Below, piece by piece: positions 13,863-21,876 of a DNA stretch of 64,000 nt. Position 1 is the stretch's first letter. Each line of letters begins with the position of its first letter. The notes under the pieces are model-generated. The model did no database searches and was not told where the DNA came from. It worked only from the letters and a program-made list of their open reading frames with translations. Both the position numbers and the translations under genes were made by a program. Source of the DNA: Hymenobacter glacieicola (GTDB lineage Bacteria; Bacteroidota; Bacteroidia; Cytophagales; Hymenobacteraceae). The stretch covers positions 58,125-122,124 of the forward strand of contig NZ_BMGS01000011.1 of NCBI RefSeq assembly GCF_014640315.1. Direction: 5' to 3'.

Positions 13863-15449
13863 TTACGTCGGGATGTACACCGAAAACGTGGAGCCCACGC
13901 CCAGCTCACTTTGCACTTCTACGCGGCCGCCCAGGTTCTCTACTATCTTTTTGACGGTGTAGAGGCCTAGGCCAGAGCCTTCTACGTGATTGTGGAAGCG
14001 GCGAAACAAGGCAAACAGCGAGGTTTGTTGACTCAGAGTCAGGCCGAGGCCGTTGTCCTGCACGGTCAGGTGCCAGAGCCCGTTTTGAGTGCTGCAGTTC
14101 AGGCGCACGTGGGGGGCGCGGTCGGGGTGGCGGTACTTGATGGCGTTGCTGAGCAGGTTATAGAGCATGGAGCGCAGGCTCTTGGCTGGCACGTTCACCA
14201 CGGGGCAGGCGGCAGCATCTATTTCCAGCGTGCCGCCGGTTTGCTGCAGGGCCGGCAACAAATCCTGGCGTAAGTCCTCGACCACGGCGGCCAGCTCCAC
14301 GGGCGGGGCGGCGGGGTCGTGGGCCTGGTGTAGCTGCAGCACGTCGTTGAGTTGCACCAAGGTCCGCTGGAACCGGGTCACGGCATCCTGCATCATGGTT
14401 AGCAGCCCGCCTACCTCCGCGGGCTGAGGCGTGGGCAGCAGTTCCTGGAGGGCCTCTACCAACCCGCCCAGGTTGTTAATGGGCCCTTTCAGGTCATGGG
14501 CGGCCATGTACACGAAGCTGTCCAGGTCGGCATTGACGCGGGTAAGCTGCTGGTTGGCTTGGTCCAGCTCCTGGTTGAGGGCCTGCACCTGCTGCCGGGC
14601 CCGCACTTGCTCGGTTACTTCGAACGCAAATACATACACCCCATCAATCTGCTGGTGCTTGTTGTAGTGGGCCTGAAACGTGTAGTTGAAATAGGCATCG
14701 GTGGGCTCTGACTCCGCGGGGCGCACCAGCGAAATGCGTACGTCGTGCTCCTGTCGGCTTTGGCCGGTCTGGTACACCTGCTGCAACTGCTCCCAGATGG
14801 GCGTGCCCCGTAGTTCGGGTGCAACCTCCAGCAGGGGCTTGCCTACCAGTTCCTGGCCCGGAAACAGCTGCTGGTAGCTGGGGTTGACAAACTCATACAC
14901 CAGCTTCGGCCCCGAGTGCAGGCAAATAGCGGCCGGGGCCTGCATCACCAGGTGGCTCAGGCGCTGCCGCTCCTGCTCGGCCTCGGCTAGGGCATCGTAC
15001 TCCCGGTGTTGGCTTTGGCGCAGAGCCCGGCGCGTGAGCACCTCCTCCGTTACGTTTACGCTACTATGAATGATGTAGCGCAGCTTCCCCTGGGCATCAA
15101 ATACGGGCGTATTCAGGGGCTTCCAGTGACGCTCTACAAACTGCCCCGGCCGTTGCGGATCGAGCACATCATAGTGCTGCAGAGGCATTTGGTGGGGCTG
15201 GCCCGTGGCAATAACTTGCTCCAGCGAAGCCCGCCAGTTGCGCACCGCATGGGCTTCTGGCGCGGCCGGGTTGTCAGGAAAGGCATCGAAGAGGTAGCGC
15301 CCAACCAACTCCTCGCGCCGTTTCAGGGTATTGAACAAATACGCGTCGCTGGCCGTCAGAATAAACAGGTCGGGCGACACGACGATATACGAGTCGGGCA
15401 CCGTTTCCAGGGCCTGCAGGTACTGCCTAAGAGCCGTGACAGACTCCAT
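13863..15449 (-). CDS. PAS sensor histidine kinase
   Basis: A 528-residue cytoplasmic kinase without membrane spans. A PAS domain covers about residues 10-125 (PDSYIVVSPDLFILTASDAY), a second about 155-290, then a short coiled coil with NQELDQANQQLTRVNADLD leads into the HisKA H-box YMAAHDLKGPINNLGG at about 315-330. The HATPase domain fills the C terminus with N box NLLSNAIKYRHP, G1 VQDNGLGL and G2 GSGLGLYTVKK. The H-box AAHDLKGP differs from the SHDLKQP form in the kinases at 20665 and 47219. No response regulator is adjacent, so the partner is unknown. Confidence 0.9.
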   Translation of the reverse strand: MESVTALRQYLQALETVPDSYIVVSPDLFILTASDAYLFNTLKRREELVGRYLFDAFPDNPAAPEAHAVRNWRASLEQVIATGQPHQMPLQHYDVLDPQRPGQFVERHWKPLNTPVFDAQGKLRYIIHSSVNVTEEVLTRRALRQSQHREYDALAEAEQERQRLSHLVMQAPAAICLHSGPKLVYEFVNPSYQQLFPGQELVGKPLLEVAPELRGTPIWEQLQQVYQTGQSRQEHDVRISLVRPAESEPTDAYFNYTFQAHYNKHQQIDGVYVFAFEVTEQVRARQQVQALNQELDQANQQLTRVNADLDSFVYMAAHDLKGPINNLGGLVEALQELLPTPQPAEVGGLLTMMQDAVTRFQRTLVQLNDVLQLHQAHDPAAPPVELAAVVEDLRQDLLPALQQTGGTLEIDAAACPVVNVPAKSLRSMLYNLLSNAIKYRHPDRAPHVRLNCSTQNGLWHLTVQDNGLGLTLSQQTSLFALFRRFHNHVEGSGLGLYTVKKIVENLGGRVEVQSELGVGSTFSVYIPT

Positions 15450-15857
15450 AATGCTGAAGTATAAAGCGAAATATCCGCTTTAACGAAGCTCACCCAAAAG
15501 CGGCCACACCCCACTGGGCTCATCGTGGCGGGTTGTTGGCTGGGTCTGGGGCCTGATTTTTATCCAGCTACCCTATTACTCCTGATTACAAACAACTTAC
15601 CATTGTTACCAACGTCAACTAAGCCTCCGCTAGCCAATGGTTGGCAGCCGCTGGCCTCCTGCTGCCGTTGGCGGCGGCATTTCTAGTCCTGGCTATGGGC
15701 CTGGGCTTGCTACCAAACAAGAAACAGCCACGCAGTCTGCGGGCTTCAACCTAGTAGCCTGCTCCAGAAAAACAGGCCTGGGCTGCTGCGCCCGGCTACG
15801 CAAAAGGCCCCGCAACGTGCATTGCGGGGCCTTTTGTATGGTTAGCTACCCGTTTCG
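15450..15857. other. Intergenic region, no gene recognised
   Basis: Besides the hairpin at 15801-15836 nothing is assigned. One frame (about 15630-15760) would encode a 30-residue hydrophobic stretch followed by NKKQ, but it has an upstream stop, no ATG and no family signal. It may be a decayed membrane-anchor fragment. Confidence 0.4.
15801..15836. terminator. Strong rho-independent hairpin
   Basis: A perfect 15-bp stem (caaaaggccccgcaa with ttgcggggccttttg) and a 6-nt loop. It lies 22 bp beyond the stop of the minus-strand SDR gene at 15858 and has T-runs in both directions, so it most likely ends that gene. Confidence 0.85.
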
Positions 15858-16865
15858 TTATGGCATGCCGGCGCCGCCGCTGGCCCCGTACACCTGGCCA
15901 GTGGCGTAGCTGGCCTGTGGGTCAGCTAGCTGCACGTAGATGGAGGCCAGCTCCACAGGTTGGCCGGGCCGCTTCATGGGGGTGTCGCCACCGAACTTCT
16001 GCAACTTTTCCTGGGTAGCGCCTCCGCTGACTTGCAGGGGCGTCCAGATGGGACCGGGAGCTACGCCATTCACGCGGATGCCCTTCGGAGCCAGCTGCTT
16101 AGCCAGGGAGCGAACGAAATTGGTAGTAGCCGCCTTGGTTTGAGCGTAGTCGTAGAGGTCGGCGGAGGGGTCGGTGGCCTGCTCGGAGGTAGTACCAATG
16201 ATGGCCGAGCCCGGCTTCAGGTGGGGCAGCGCCGCCTTAATAATCCAGAATGGGGCGTAGATATTGGTCTTCATCGTCGCGTCGAAGTCCTCAGTCGTGA
16301 GGTCCAGGATGGACTGGCGCTGCTGCTGGCGCGCCGCGTTGCTGACCAGAATATCGAGTCCGCCCAGCTGGCGTACGGTTTCATCAACCAGCTTTTTGCA
16401 GAAGGCTTCGTCGCGCAGGTCGCCGGGAATGGCTACGGCTTTCTGGCCGGCGGCCTTAATCAGGGCCACCACTTCCTTGGCGTCGGCCTCCTCGGCGGGC
16501 AGATAGTTGATGGCTACGTCGGCACCTTCGCGGGCGTAGGCAATGGCCGCGGCCCGGCCCATGCCGGAGTCGCCACCCGTAATGAGGGCCTTGCGGCCCT
16601 TGAGGCGGCCGGAGCCCTTGTAGCTTTTCTCGCCGTGGTCGGGCACGGGGTCCATTTTGGAGGCCAGGCCTGGCCAGGGCTGGGTCTGGCTTTTAAACGG
16701 GGGCCGGGGGTAGGCGGTGGTTGGGTCTTTCAAGGGTTCGGGGGCTGCATCGGCGGAGCCAGCGGCTCCTTCAACGGGTAAAACGGATCCTACGGTGGCA
16801 ATGGCCAGACTGGCACTTAACCCACTAATTATCTGACGGCGGCTGAGTTTGTTTTCTTCTTTCAT
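15858..16865 (-). CDS. SDR family oxidoreductase with Tat-like leader
   Basis: A 335-residue short-chain dehydrogenase of the extended YghA/YhdF type. The classic elements are present: cofactor motif ITGGDSGMGRA at about 95-105 (TGxxxGxG), NNxG-equivalent VSNAARQ, catalytic Ser in GTTSEQA, and YDYAQTKA giving the Tyr-x-x-x-Lys pair. The N-terminal leader (MKEENKLSRRQIISGLSASL) has a twin arginine followed by a hydrophobic Ala/Gly-rich segment, so export of the folded, cofactor-loaded enzyme by Tat is possible. Substrate unknown; relatives are NAD(P)-dependent alcohol or aldehyde reductases linked to stress. Single gene with a strong terminator. Confidence 0.85.
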   Translation of the reverse strand: MKEENKLSRRQIISGLSASLAIATVGSVLPVEGAAGSADAAPEPLKDPTTAYPRPPFKSQTQPWPGLASKMDPVPDHGEKSYKGSGRLKGRKALITGGDSGMGRAAAIAYAREGADVAINYLPAEEADAKEVVALIKAAGQKAVAIPGDLRDEAFCKKLVDETVRQLGGLDILVSNAARQQQRQSILDLTTEDFDATMKTNIYAPFWIIKAALPHLKPGSAIIGTTSEQATDPSADLYDYAQTKAATTNFVRSLAKQLAPKGIRVNGVAPGPIWTPLQVSGGATQEKLQKFGGDTPMKRPGQPVELASIYVQLADPQASYATGQVYGASGGAGMP

Positions 16866-17083
16866 ACCCTTAGCAACAGGCTGTGTAAAGATTGGTTATC
16901 AGTTTTGCTTGCTTACCATCTCCGGGGCCGGGCCAGTTTATGAACCGTGGCCCGGGTAATACCGCTGTTTTACCGCTCACCTCAGCCTTGGCCTACCCTA
17001 CCCTTGGCACCCCGTCGCAAGCCAAACAGCTTTGCCGAAAGCAGCTTGACTCCTCCCCTTCGCACTGGTCCAACCGGCCCCAG

Positions 17084-18694
17084 TTACCGGCTGGCCCGCT
17101 CGCCCCGGATGCGCTGGCCCAGCCGATGAAACCACAGTTTCTTTCTGGCCCGGTGCTGCTTTTTAGCGCGAAGTCGGCGCAAACGGGCCGCACGCCGGGC
17201 TTTGGCTTGTGCACTTTTGGAGGCGTGCAAGCGCGCTGTTGCGCGCGAAGCGGCGCCAGAACGCGGTTTGCCAGCCAGGGCGGCACTTTCCGGGTTCGGG
17301 ACGATAACGCCGGCTGGTAGGTTGCCCACGAACTGCAGGCTCAGGTAGGGCTGGTAATAGTTACCGGCCTCGTCGGTAGCCGCGGATTGCTCGGGTTGGT
17401 CACCGCTGGCCCGCACTTGCAGCCGATTGGCCCCAATGCCAAACCCGCGCAGGGCCTGCACGGCTGCCCGGGCCCGCTCCTCACTCAGGGCCTGCGTTGA
17501 GCGCTGCCCGTCAAGACTGTCGCTGTAGCCATTGACTTGAATCCGGGCCCGCGGAAAGGCCCGCAGGATGTTGGCCAGGTTGCGCAGCTGCTGCTGCGCC
17601 GCCGCCGGCAGCGTGGCCTGCCCAGCCTGGAAATACGCCTGATCAACCGGAATCCGGTTGGCGCCCTGACGTAGGGGCCCGGAAGGCTGGGCCGCGCCGG
17701 CCAGCAGCCGGTACAGTTGATACTCGGTGGAGCGGGCAGCCACGCGCTGGCTGGTACCATCGCCGAGCAGCAGCAGCACCGGCTGGCCGGGGTAATCCAG
17801 GTACATATCTGCGCCCACGGCATAGTGCGCGGGAGCGGCCTCAGGCGGGGGCGCCGTAGTTGTCAGGTTGGTCGCAATATAGGCTCCAGCATCCGGGCTG
17901 GGTTGGGCCTCAACGGGAGGGGCAGCCTCCGCGCTGGGGATAGTTTGCCGGACCAGTGCCGTTGGGCGGCGAGCAGCCGACGAAGGAGAGTTTAGGCGAC
18001 CTATCCCAAACCCAAACGCCAGGGCGGGCAGCAGTAACAGCACGGGCCAATAGTGCCGCGGTAACCGGCCTTGCAACAGGGTTTGTAGGGCCGGACCTAG
18101 CCGGCGGGCTTTTCTATGGGAGCTGGCTGCCGAGTGGGAAGGGGCCGGGCGGGCTGCTCGAGCGGGTTCCGGGCGGGGCGGTGGGGTAGCTGCCTCCGTT
18201 GGGGGCAATTGGGGTAGGGCCCCGGGTTGCTGCTGCAGCCAGCGGCTAATGCCAGCGGCATCCAGCTGCTGGGCCGCCGCATGGTGGCGCAGGGCATCCA
18301 GCGTGGCGGCCACTACCACGTCTACCAGCAGGGGCATCGCCTCTAGGGGCACCCCATTGGTTTGGCTTATTTGCCGGCTGCGGCTGGTGTAAATAGGGCC
18401 CAGCAGCGCCTCTAGCAAGGCAACGCCACGTCCGCGCCAGGGATGCGCTTCGGCGGTAGTCAGCAGGCTGGTCCAGTCCGGAGCGGGTGCCCGTTCCATC
18501 CAGTTCCATAAGGCCTCCTCACCGGCAGGCTGCTGGCTGCGGCTGGCGAAGGCCGGAATAATTAACGCTACTACCTGACTTACTGCCTGCTGAACTGCCG
18601 GCGCACCAGCTTGCACAGCAGCACTCAGAGAAGCCAATGTTTCGCCCGCCAGACTGGCTTGTACCGTGGTTGCTAACGTTTGCTCCTGACTCAT
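17084..18694 (-). CDS. DUF937-like, transmembrane, OmpA-domain protein
   Basis: A 536-residue protein. Residues about 1-165 are helical and alanine-rich and resemble DUF937 (GVPLEAMPLLVDVVVAATLD, LDAAGISRWLQQQ). A proline-rich linker follows, then one membrane span at about 217-236 (VLLLLPALAFGFGIGR). After a second linker comes an OmpA-type peptidoglycan-binding domain at about 345-455 (FQAGQATLPAAAQQQLRNLA, then VNGYSDSLDGQR and the R..A...L..G pattern). The C-terminal tail is very rich in Arg, Ala and Lys. There is no signal peptide, so the DUF937 part is probably cytoplasmic and the OmpA domain periplasmic. Confidence 0.8.
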   Translation of the reverse strand: MSQEQTLATTVQASLAGETLASLSAAVQAGAPAVQQAVSQVVALIIPAFASRSQQPAGEEALWNWMERAPAPDWTSLLTTAEAHPWRGRGVALLEALLGPIYTSRSRQISQTNGVPLEAMPLLVDVVVAATLDALRHHAAAQQLDAAGISRWLQQQPGALPQLPPTEAATPPPRPEPARAARPAPSHSAASSHRKARRLGPALQTLLQGRLPRHYWPVLLLLPALAFGFGIGRLNSPSSAARRPTALVRQTIPSAEAAPPVEAQPSPDAGAYIATNLTTTAPPPEAAPAHYAVGADMYLDYPGQPVLLLLGDGTSQRVAARSTEYQLYRLLAGAAQPSGPLRQGANRIPVDQAYFQAGQATLPAAAQQQLRNLANILRAFPRARIQVNGYSDSLDGQRSTQALSEERARAAVQALRGFGIGANRLQVRASGDQPEQSAATDEAGNYYQPYLSLQFVGNLPAGVIVPNPESAALAGKPRSGAASRATARLHASKSAQAKARRAARLRRLRAKKQHRARKKLWFHRLGQRIRGERASR

Positions 18695-19331
18695 ACTGGT
18701 TGCTGCTGGCAGTTCACATAGTTACTCCAATAACTAATTTACATAAATATCATAATATAATACCATAGAAGACACAGGTGCCCTAATCTTCTTGTTTTGA
18801 AAACAGCCTTCTGCCTAGGCCTGGGGGGCACAAACGAGCAGTTAATGGGGTGGCACTCCGCTATACCCCCTCCTGCTGAGCGGGGTGAAGTACTTTGCTT
18901 AGCGTCAAAAAAGCGCTTTTCCAGTGCCTGTTTAGGCTCCTTATCCGTTGCCGCTCTGGCCATATTACCCCAACTTGTGAGCTCAACCGTCGATGCTGAG
19001 CTGGCTCACTCTAACCTTTATTGCTAAAATTATTGTACATGATTTTATGCTAGTTACCCGACTATAAAACGTCAATTCCGGTGTGAGCTGGCACTTTGCC
19101 ACTGTTTCTACGTATGCATGTACTGCCGAGTAACTACCGCTCAGTTAGCAGCTTGCGGACTTCTCTCGTCAATGTTCAGGTAAGCAGGCGCATAACCTGG
19201 ACCGTACGCCGCCCAGAAAAGAAGGCCGGCATGGTAGCTCAACCGTACGAACGTACTGTCGACTTCACGCGTAAAGCACAACCAGGAAAGTTTAACTATT
19301 CCTGGCCCTACGCCGAAAACAGACAATACAC
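18695..19331. other. Intergenic region between divergent genes
   Basis: About 640 bp, lower in GC than its flanks, between the OmpA-domain gene and the YqcI/YcgG gene that point away from each other. Several short frames exist but none has a credible protein. It must hold the promoters of both genes, but no convincing TTG...TAnnTTTG pair could be fixed. Confidence 0.4.
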
Positions 19332-20024
19332 ATGGTTGATATTCAAAATAATATATACACTGCCGAGTATCTTTCTTTTATACAAAAGAAAGAGTTTCCG
19401 TGCGTGGCCGCCAAGACGGCCCTCACCTGGCAACAACTGCAGTGCCTAGTAGTAGACCACATAGCTTGCCCCAAAGACGATGCTGCCATCCTGGAGTTTC
19501 TCTACGAGTTTGTAGATACCTACCGGCAATCCGACAAACTGTACCACAGCGCCGCCATCATCTTCAAGGGGCCCGAAGTACCGAATGAGGCCTTGTTTGA
19601 GGAGTTGTTCTGGCAACGCCTGCAGGCCCTGTCTAACCTCGATGCTCAGCGCTACGGCTACGACCGGCGCGTGGTAGCTGACCCTACTTCCCCCGATTTC
19701 AGCTTTAGCCTCAAGGAAGAAGCCTTCTTTGTGATTGGCCTGCATCCGGGCAGTTCCCGGCCGGCCCGGCGGTTTACTTACCCTACCCTGGTATTCAATG
19801 CCCACGCCCAGTTTGAGCAGATTCGCGCCAATGGCCGCTACGAGAACCTGCGCGACACCATCCGCACCCGCGACGTGGCTTACTCCGGCTCCATCAACCC
19901 CATGCTCCAAGATTTCGGCTCTGCTTCCGAAGCCTACCAGTACACTGGCAAAGCCTACGATGAATCCTGGAAATGCCCCTTTTTAAGCCAACATGACTCA
20001 GTTAAACATCATTCCGCCGCGTAG
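19332..20024 (+). CDS. YqcI/YcgG (GntA-like) heme-dependent oxygenase family protein
   Basis: A 230-residue protein of the YqcI/YcgG family. Marks are the N-terminal FPCVAAKTAL, the central FWQRLQALSNLDAQRY, the FFVIGLHPGSSRPARRF segment, the FNAH..FE pattern and the near-C-terminal WKCPFL. Characterised relatives are heme-dependent N-hydroxylases of guanidino groups: DcsA makes N-hydroxy-arginine for D-cycloserine and GntA acts on an enduracididine in guanitoxin synthesis. The substrate of this protein is unknown. The gene overlaps the next by 32 bp, indicating translational coupling. The alternative frame starting at 19096 overlaps its start and is rejected. Confidence 0.8.
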   Translation: MVDIQNNIYTAEYLSFIQKKEFPCVAAKTALTWQQLQCLVVDHIACPKDDAAILEFLYEFVDTYRQSDKLYHSAAIIFKGPEVPNEALFEELFWQRLQALSNLDAQRYGYDRRVVADPTSPDFSFSLKEEAFFVIGLHPGSSRPARRFTYPTLVFNAHAQFEQIRANGRYENLRDTIRTRDVAYSGSINPMLQDFGSASEAYQYTGKAYDESWKCPFLSQHDSVKHHSAA

Positions 20025-20634
20025 CGGCACGGCCTTTATCCTGCGCAAAGGCCAGCAGCTCAAAGTAGTTGACATTGAAGGCGAGCAGGTTTCGGACTTT
20101 ATCTGCTACAACCTCAACGACCGGGCCGAGTACTTGTCCTCGGGCCGCACCATCGACTACGCCGAAACCATTTTCCTGACCAAGGGGCACCCGTTTTACT
20201 CCAACCGCAGCAACGTTATGTTCGAGCTGGTGGAGGACACCGTGGGCCGCCACGACTTCCTGCTCACGCCCTGCAGCGCCGACACGTTTCGTATTATCTA
20301 CGGGCATCAGCATCCGCACCGGGGCTGCTTTGGTAACCTTTGTGAGGCCCTGCAGGAGTATGGCATCAGCCCCGATGCTATTCCTATCTGCTTTAACATC
20401 TTCATGCACGTAACCGTGGACGGCACCACGGGCAAGGTGGATGTGCTGCCGCCCAAAAGTAAAGCCGGGGACTACGTAATTCTGGAAGCCAAAACTGACT
20501 TGCTGATTGGCATGACGGCCTGCTCAGCCGAGATGTCGAACAATTATGCTTTCAAACCCATTGGCTACCAGATTCTGGACCCGGCAGCTCAGTCGGCGGT
20601 GGCCTCGGCAACGACTGGGTCTGCTACTTCCTAG
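19993..20634 (+). CDS. DUF1989 (urea carboxylase-associated) family protein
   Basis: A 213-residue soluble protein. It shows the DUF1989 pattern: LRKGQQLKVVDIEGEQVSDF near the start, NDRAEYLSSGRTIDY, TPCSADTF, HPHRGCFGNL and a terminal GMTACSAEMSNN. The Cys and His residues in these motifs are the conserved, probably metal- or catalysis-related ones. Relatives include the two subunits of carboxyguanidine deiminase in guanidine degradation and the urea-amidolyase-associated proteins. It starts inside the YqcI/YcgG gene, so the two are almost certainly co-translated. No urea or guanidine carboxylase, transporter or guanidine riboswitch is visible nearby, so the pathway is open. Confidence 0.85.
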   Translation: MTQLNIIPPRSGTAFILRKGQQLKVVDIEGEQVSDFICYNLNDRAEYLSSGRTIDYAETIFLTKGHPFYSNRSNVMFELVEDTVGRHDFLLTPCSADTFRIIYGHQHPHRGCFGNLCEALQEYGISPDAIPICFNIFMHVTVDGTTGKVDVLPPKSKAGDYVILEAKTDLLIGMTACSAEMSNNYAFKPIGYQILDPAAQSAVASATTGSATS

Positions 20635-20650
20635 CGCCGAAAGTAAGGTA

Positions 20651-20690
20651 GCCACGCTGCCAGCCTAAGCAGGTTGGCTGGCAGCGTGGC
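20651..20690. terminator. Bidirectional hairpin between convergent genes
   Basis: A 15-bp perfect stem (gccacgctgccagcc with ggctggcagcgtggc) and a 10-nt loop. It ends the DUF1989 transcript and also overlaps the last codons and stop of the minus-strand kinase at 20665, so it is partly coding. Confidence 0.75.
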
Positions 20691-21876
20691 GCGGCAGATA
20701 CACCCGGAACGTGGTGCCTTGCCCCACGGTGCTGTCGACCTCTACCCGCCCGCCGGCTTGGTGGGCCAAGCGGTTAACTAGGTAGAGTCCCATACCGGAA
20801 CCCACTACCTCGGGGTGAAAGCGGCGAAACAGTTGGAACAGCTGCCGACCGTGGCGGCTTAGGTCGATGCCCCGGCCATTGTCCTGGACGCTGAGTATGG
20901 TGGCATCATCGGCGGCGGTGGTGCTAACCCGAATGTGAGGCGGCCGGCCGGGCTCGGCATATTTCAGGCCGTTGCTGAGCAGGTTGTACAGCATGCTGTG
21001 CAGGCCGGGCCGGGCCATGCATACGGTGGGCGCCGCCGCAAAATCAAGAGTGAAGGCCGCGTTTTGACCGTTGACCTGCTGCAGGCTACCAATAATTTCT
21101 TCTGTGAAAGGCTGCAGGGCCACCACTTCCAGGGGTACCTGCTCCAGTTGGCGCTGCAGTTGCACAACCTCCGTCAGGCCCTTAATGGTGGTGAGAATTT
21201 GCTGGAGGGCCTGGGTAAACATACTCACCATTTCGGCCGCCTCGGGGTCATGAAACGTGACGGTGCGCCGAAGTTCCTGGAACAAGCCCGCCATATTCTC
21301 GATGGGCTGCTTTAAGTCGTGGGAGGCGGTATAGACGAAATTGTCCAGGTCGGAGTTGATGCGGGTAAGCTGTTCGTTTTTGCTGGTAAGCTGCTCATTA
21401 ACCCGGGCTAGCTGCTCGCGCTGCTCCTCGGCCTGGGCTTTGGCCCGCAGCAGTTCCTGCTCGTACTTGCGGCGCTCCGTAATATCAAACAAGGTCACGC
21501 GCACTACCAGGGGCTGCTCATTGGAGTCGCGCACCAGCTGGGCGTTCATCAGCACGGGCAGGGTAGTTCCATTTTTGCGCCGAAGCGAATAGCTCAGCTC
21601 CCGCACCTGCCCCCGCACCAGCAAGAGCGGAACACAGTGCGTTTCATAGTGCAGGCGGCCGCCCACAGTAAAAAGCTGCTGCAGGCACCGGCGCGCTACC
21701 AACTCCGGGCGCTCGTAACCCAACCAGCTCAGCAAGGTGTGGTTAAGCTTTACCAGCGTGCCATCGGGCAGGCAGGAGCAGTACCCGCAGGGAGCGTGCT
21801 CGTAGAGGTCATCTAGGTTTTCCTGCGTCAGGCGCAGGTCTAGTTCCGGTAGCAGCTCATCGTCGGGTGTACTCAT
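20665..21876 (-). CDS. PAS sensor histidine kinase coupled to an RsbQ-like hydrolase
   Basis: A 403-residue cytoplasmic kinase. One PAS domain (about residues 22-140) has the motifs HAPCGYCSCLPDGTLVKLNH and VTLFDITERRKYE; a short coiled coil follows, then the H-box DNFVYTASHDLKQPIENMAG at about 182-200 and a C-terminal HATPase with NLLSNGLKYAEP, VQDNGRGI and GSGMGLYLVNR. Its ATG overlaps the stop of the upstream alpha/beta hydrolase in ATGA, so the two are co-translated. In Bacillus, RsbQ works with the PAS domain of RsbP; here the PAS output is a histidine kinase instead of a phosphatase. No response regulator is adjacent. Confidence 0.9.
   Translation of the reverse strand: MSTPDDELLPELDLRLTQENLDDLYEHAPCGYCSCLPDGTLVKLNHTLLSWLGYERPELVARRCLQQLFTVGGRLHYETHCVPLLLVRGQVRELSYSLRRKNGTTLPVLMNAQLVRDSNEQPLVVRVTLFDITERRKYEQELLRAKAQAEEQREQLARVNEQLTSKNEQLTRINSDLDNFVYTASHDLKQPIENMAGLFQELRRTVTFHDPEAAEMVSMFTQALQQILTTIKGLTEVVQLQRQLEQVPLEVVALQPFTEEIIGSLQQVNGQNAAFTLDFAAAPTVCMARPGLHSMLYNLLSNGLKYAEPGRPPHIRVSTTAADDATILSVQDNGRGIDLSRHGRQLFQLFRRFHPEVVGSGMGLYLVNRLAHQAGGRVEVDSTVGQGTTFRVYLPRHAASQPA

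Noticed and set aside
15630..15760. Hydrophobic stretch ending in NKKQ, a possible membrane anchor gene
   Set aside because: No start codon in frame, an in-frame stop just before it, and no neighbours to support it. Treated as a possible remnant only.
18739..18963. Minus-strand frame with a Cys/Pro-rich middle upstream of the OmpA-domain gene
   Set aside because: No fold or family recognised, and composition varies sharply along it. It could be a transposase-end remnant, but nothing confirms this.
19096..19449. Frame overlapping the start of the YqcI/YcgG gene
   Set aside because: It overlaps a well supported gene in another frame and has no similarity pattern.
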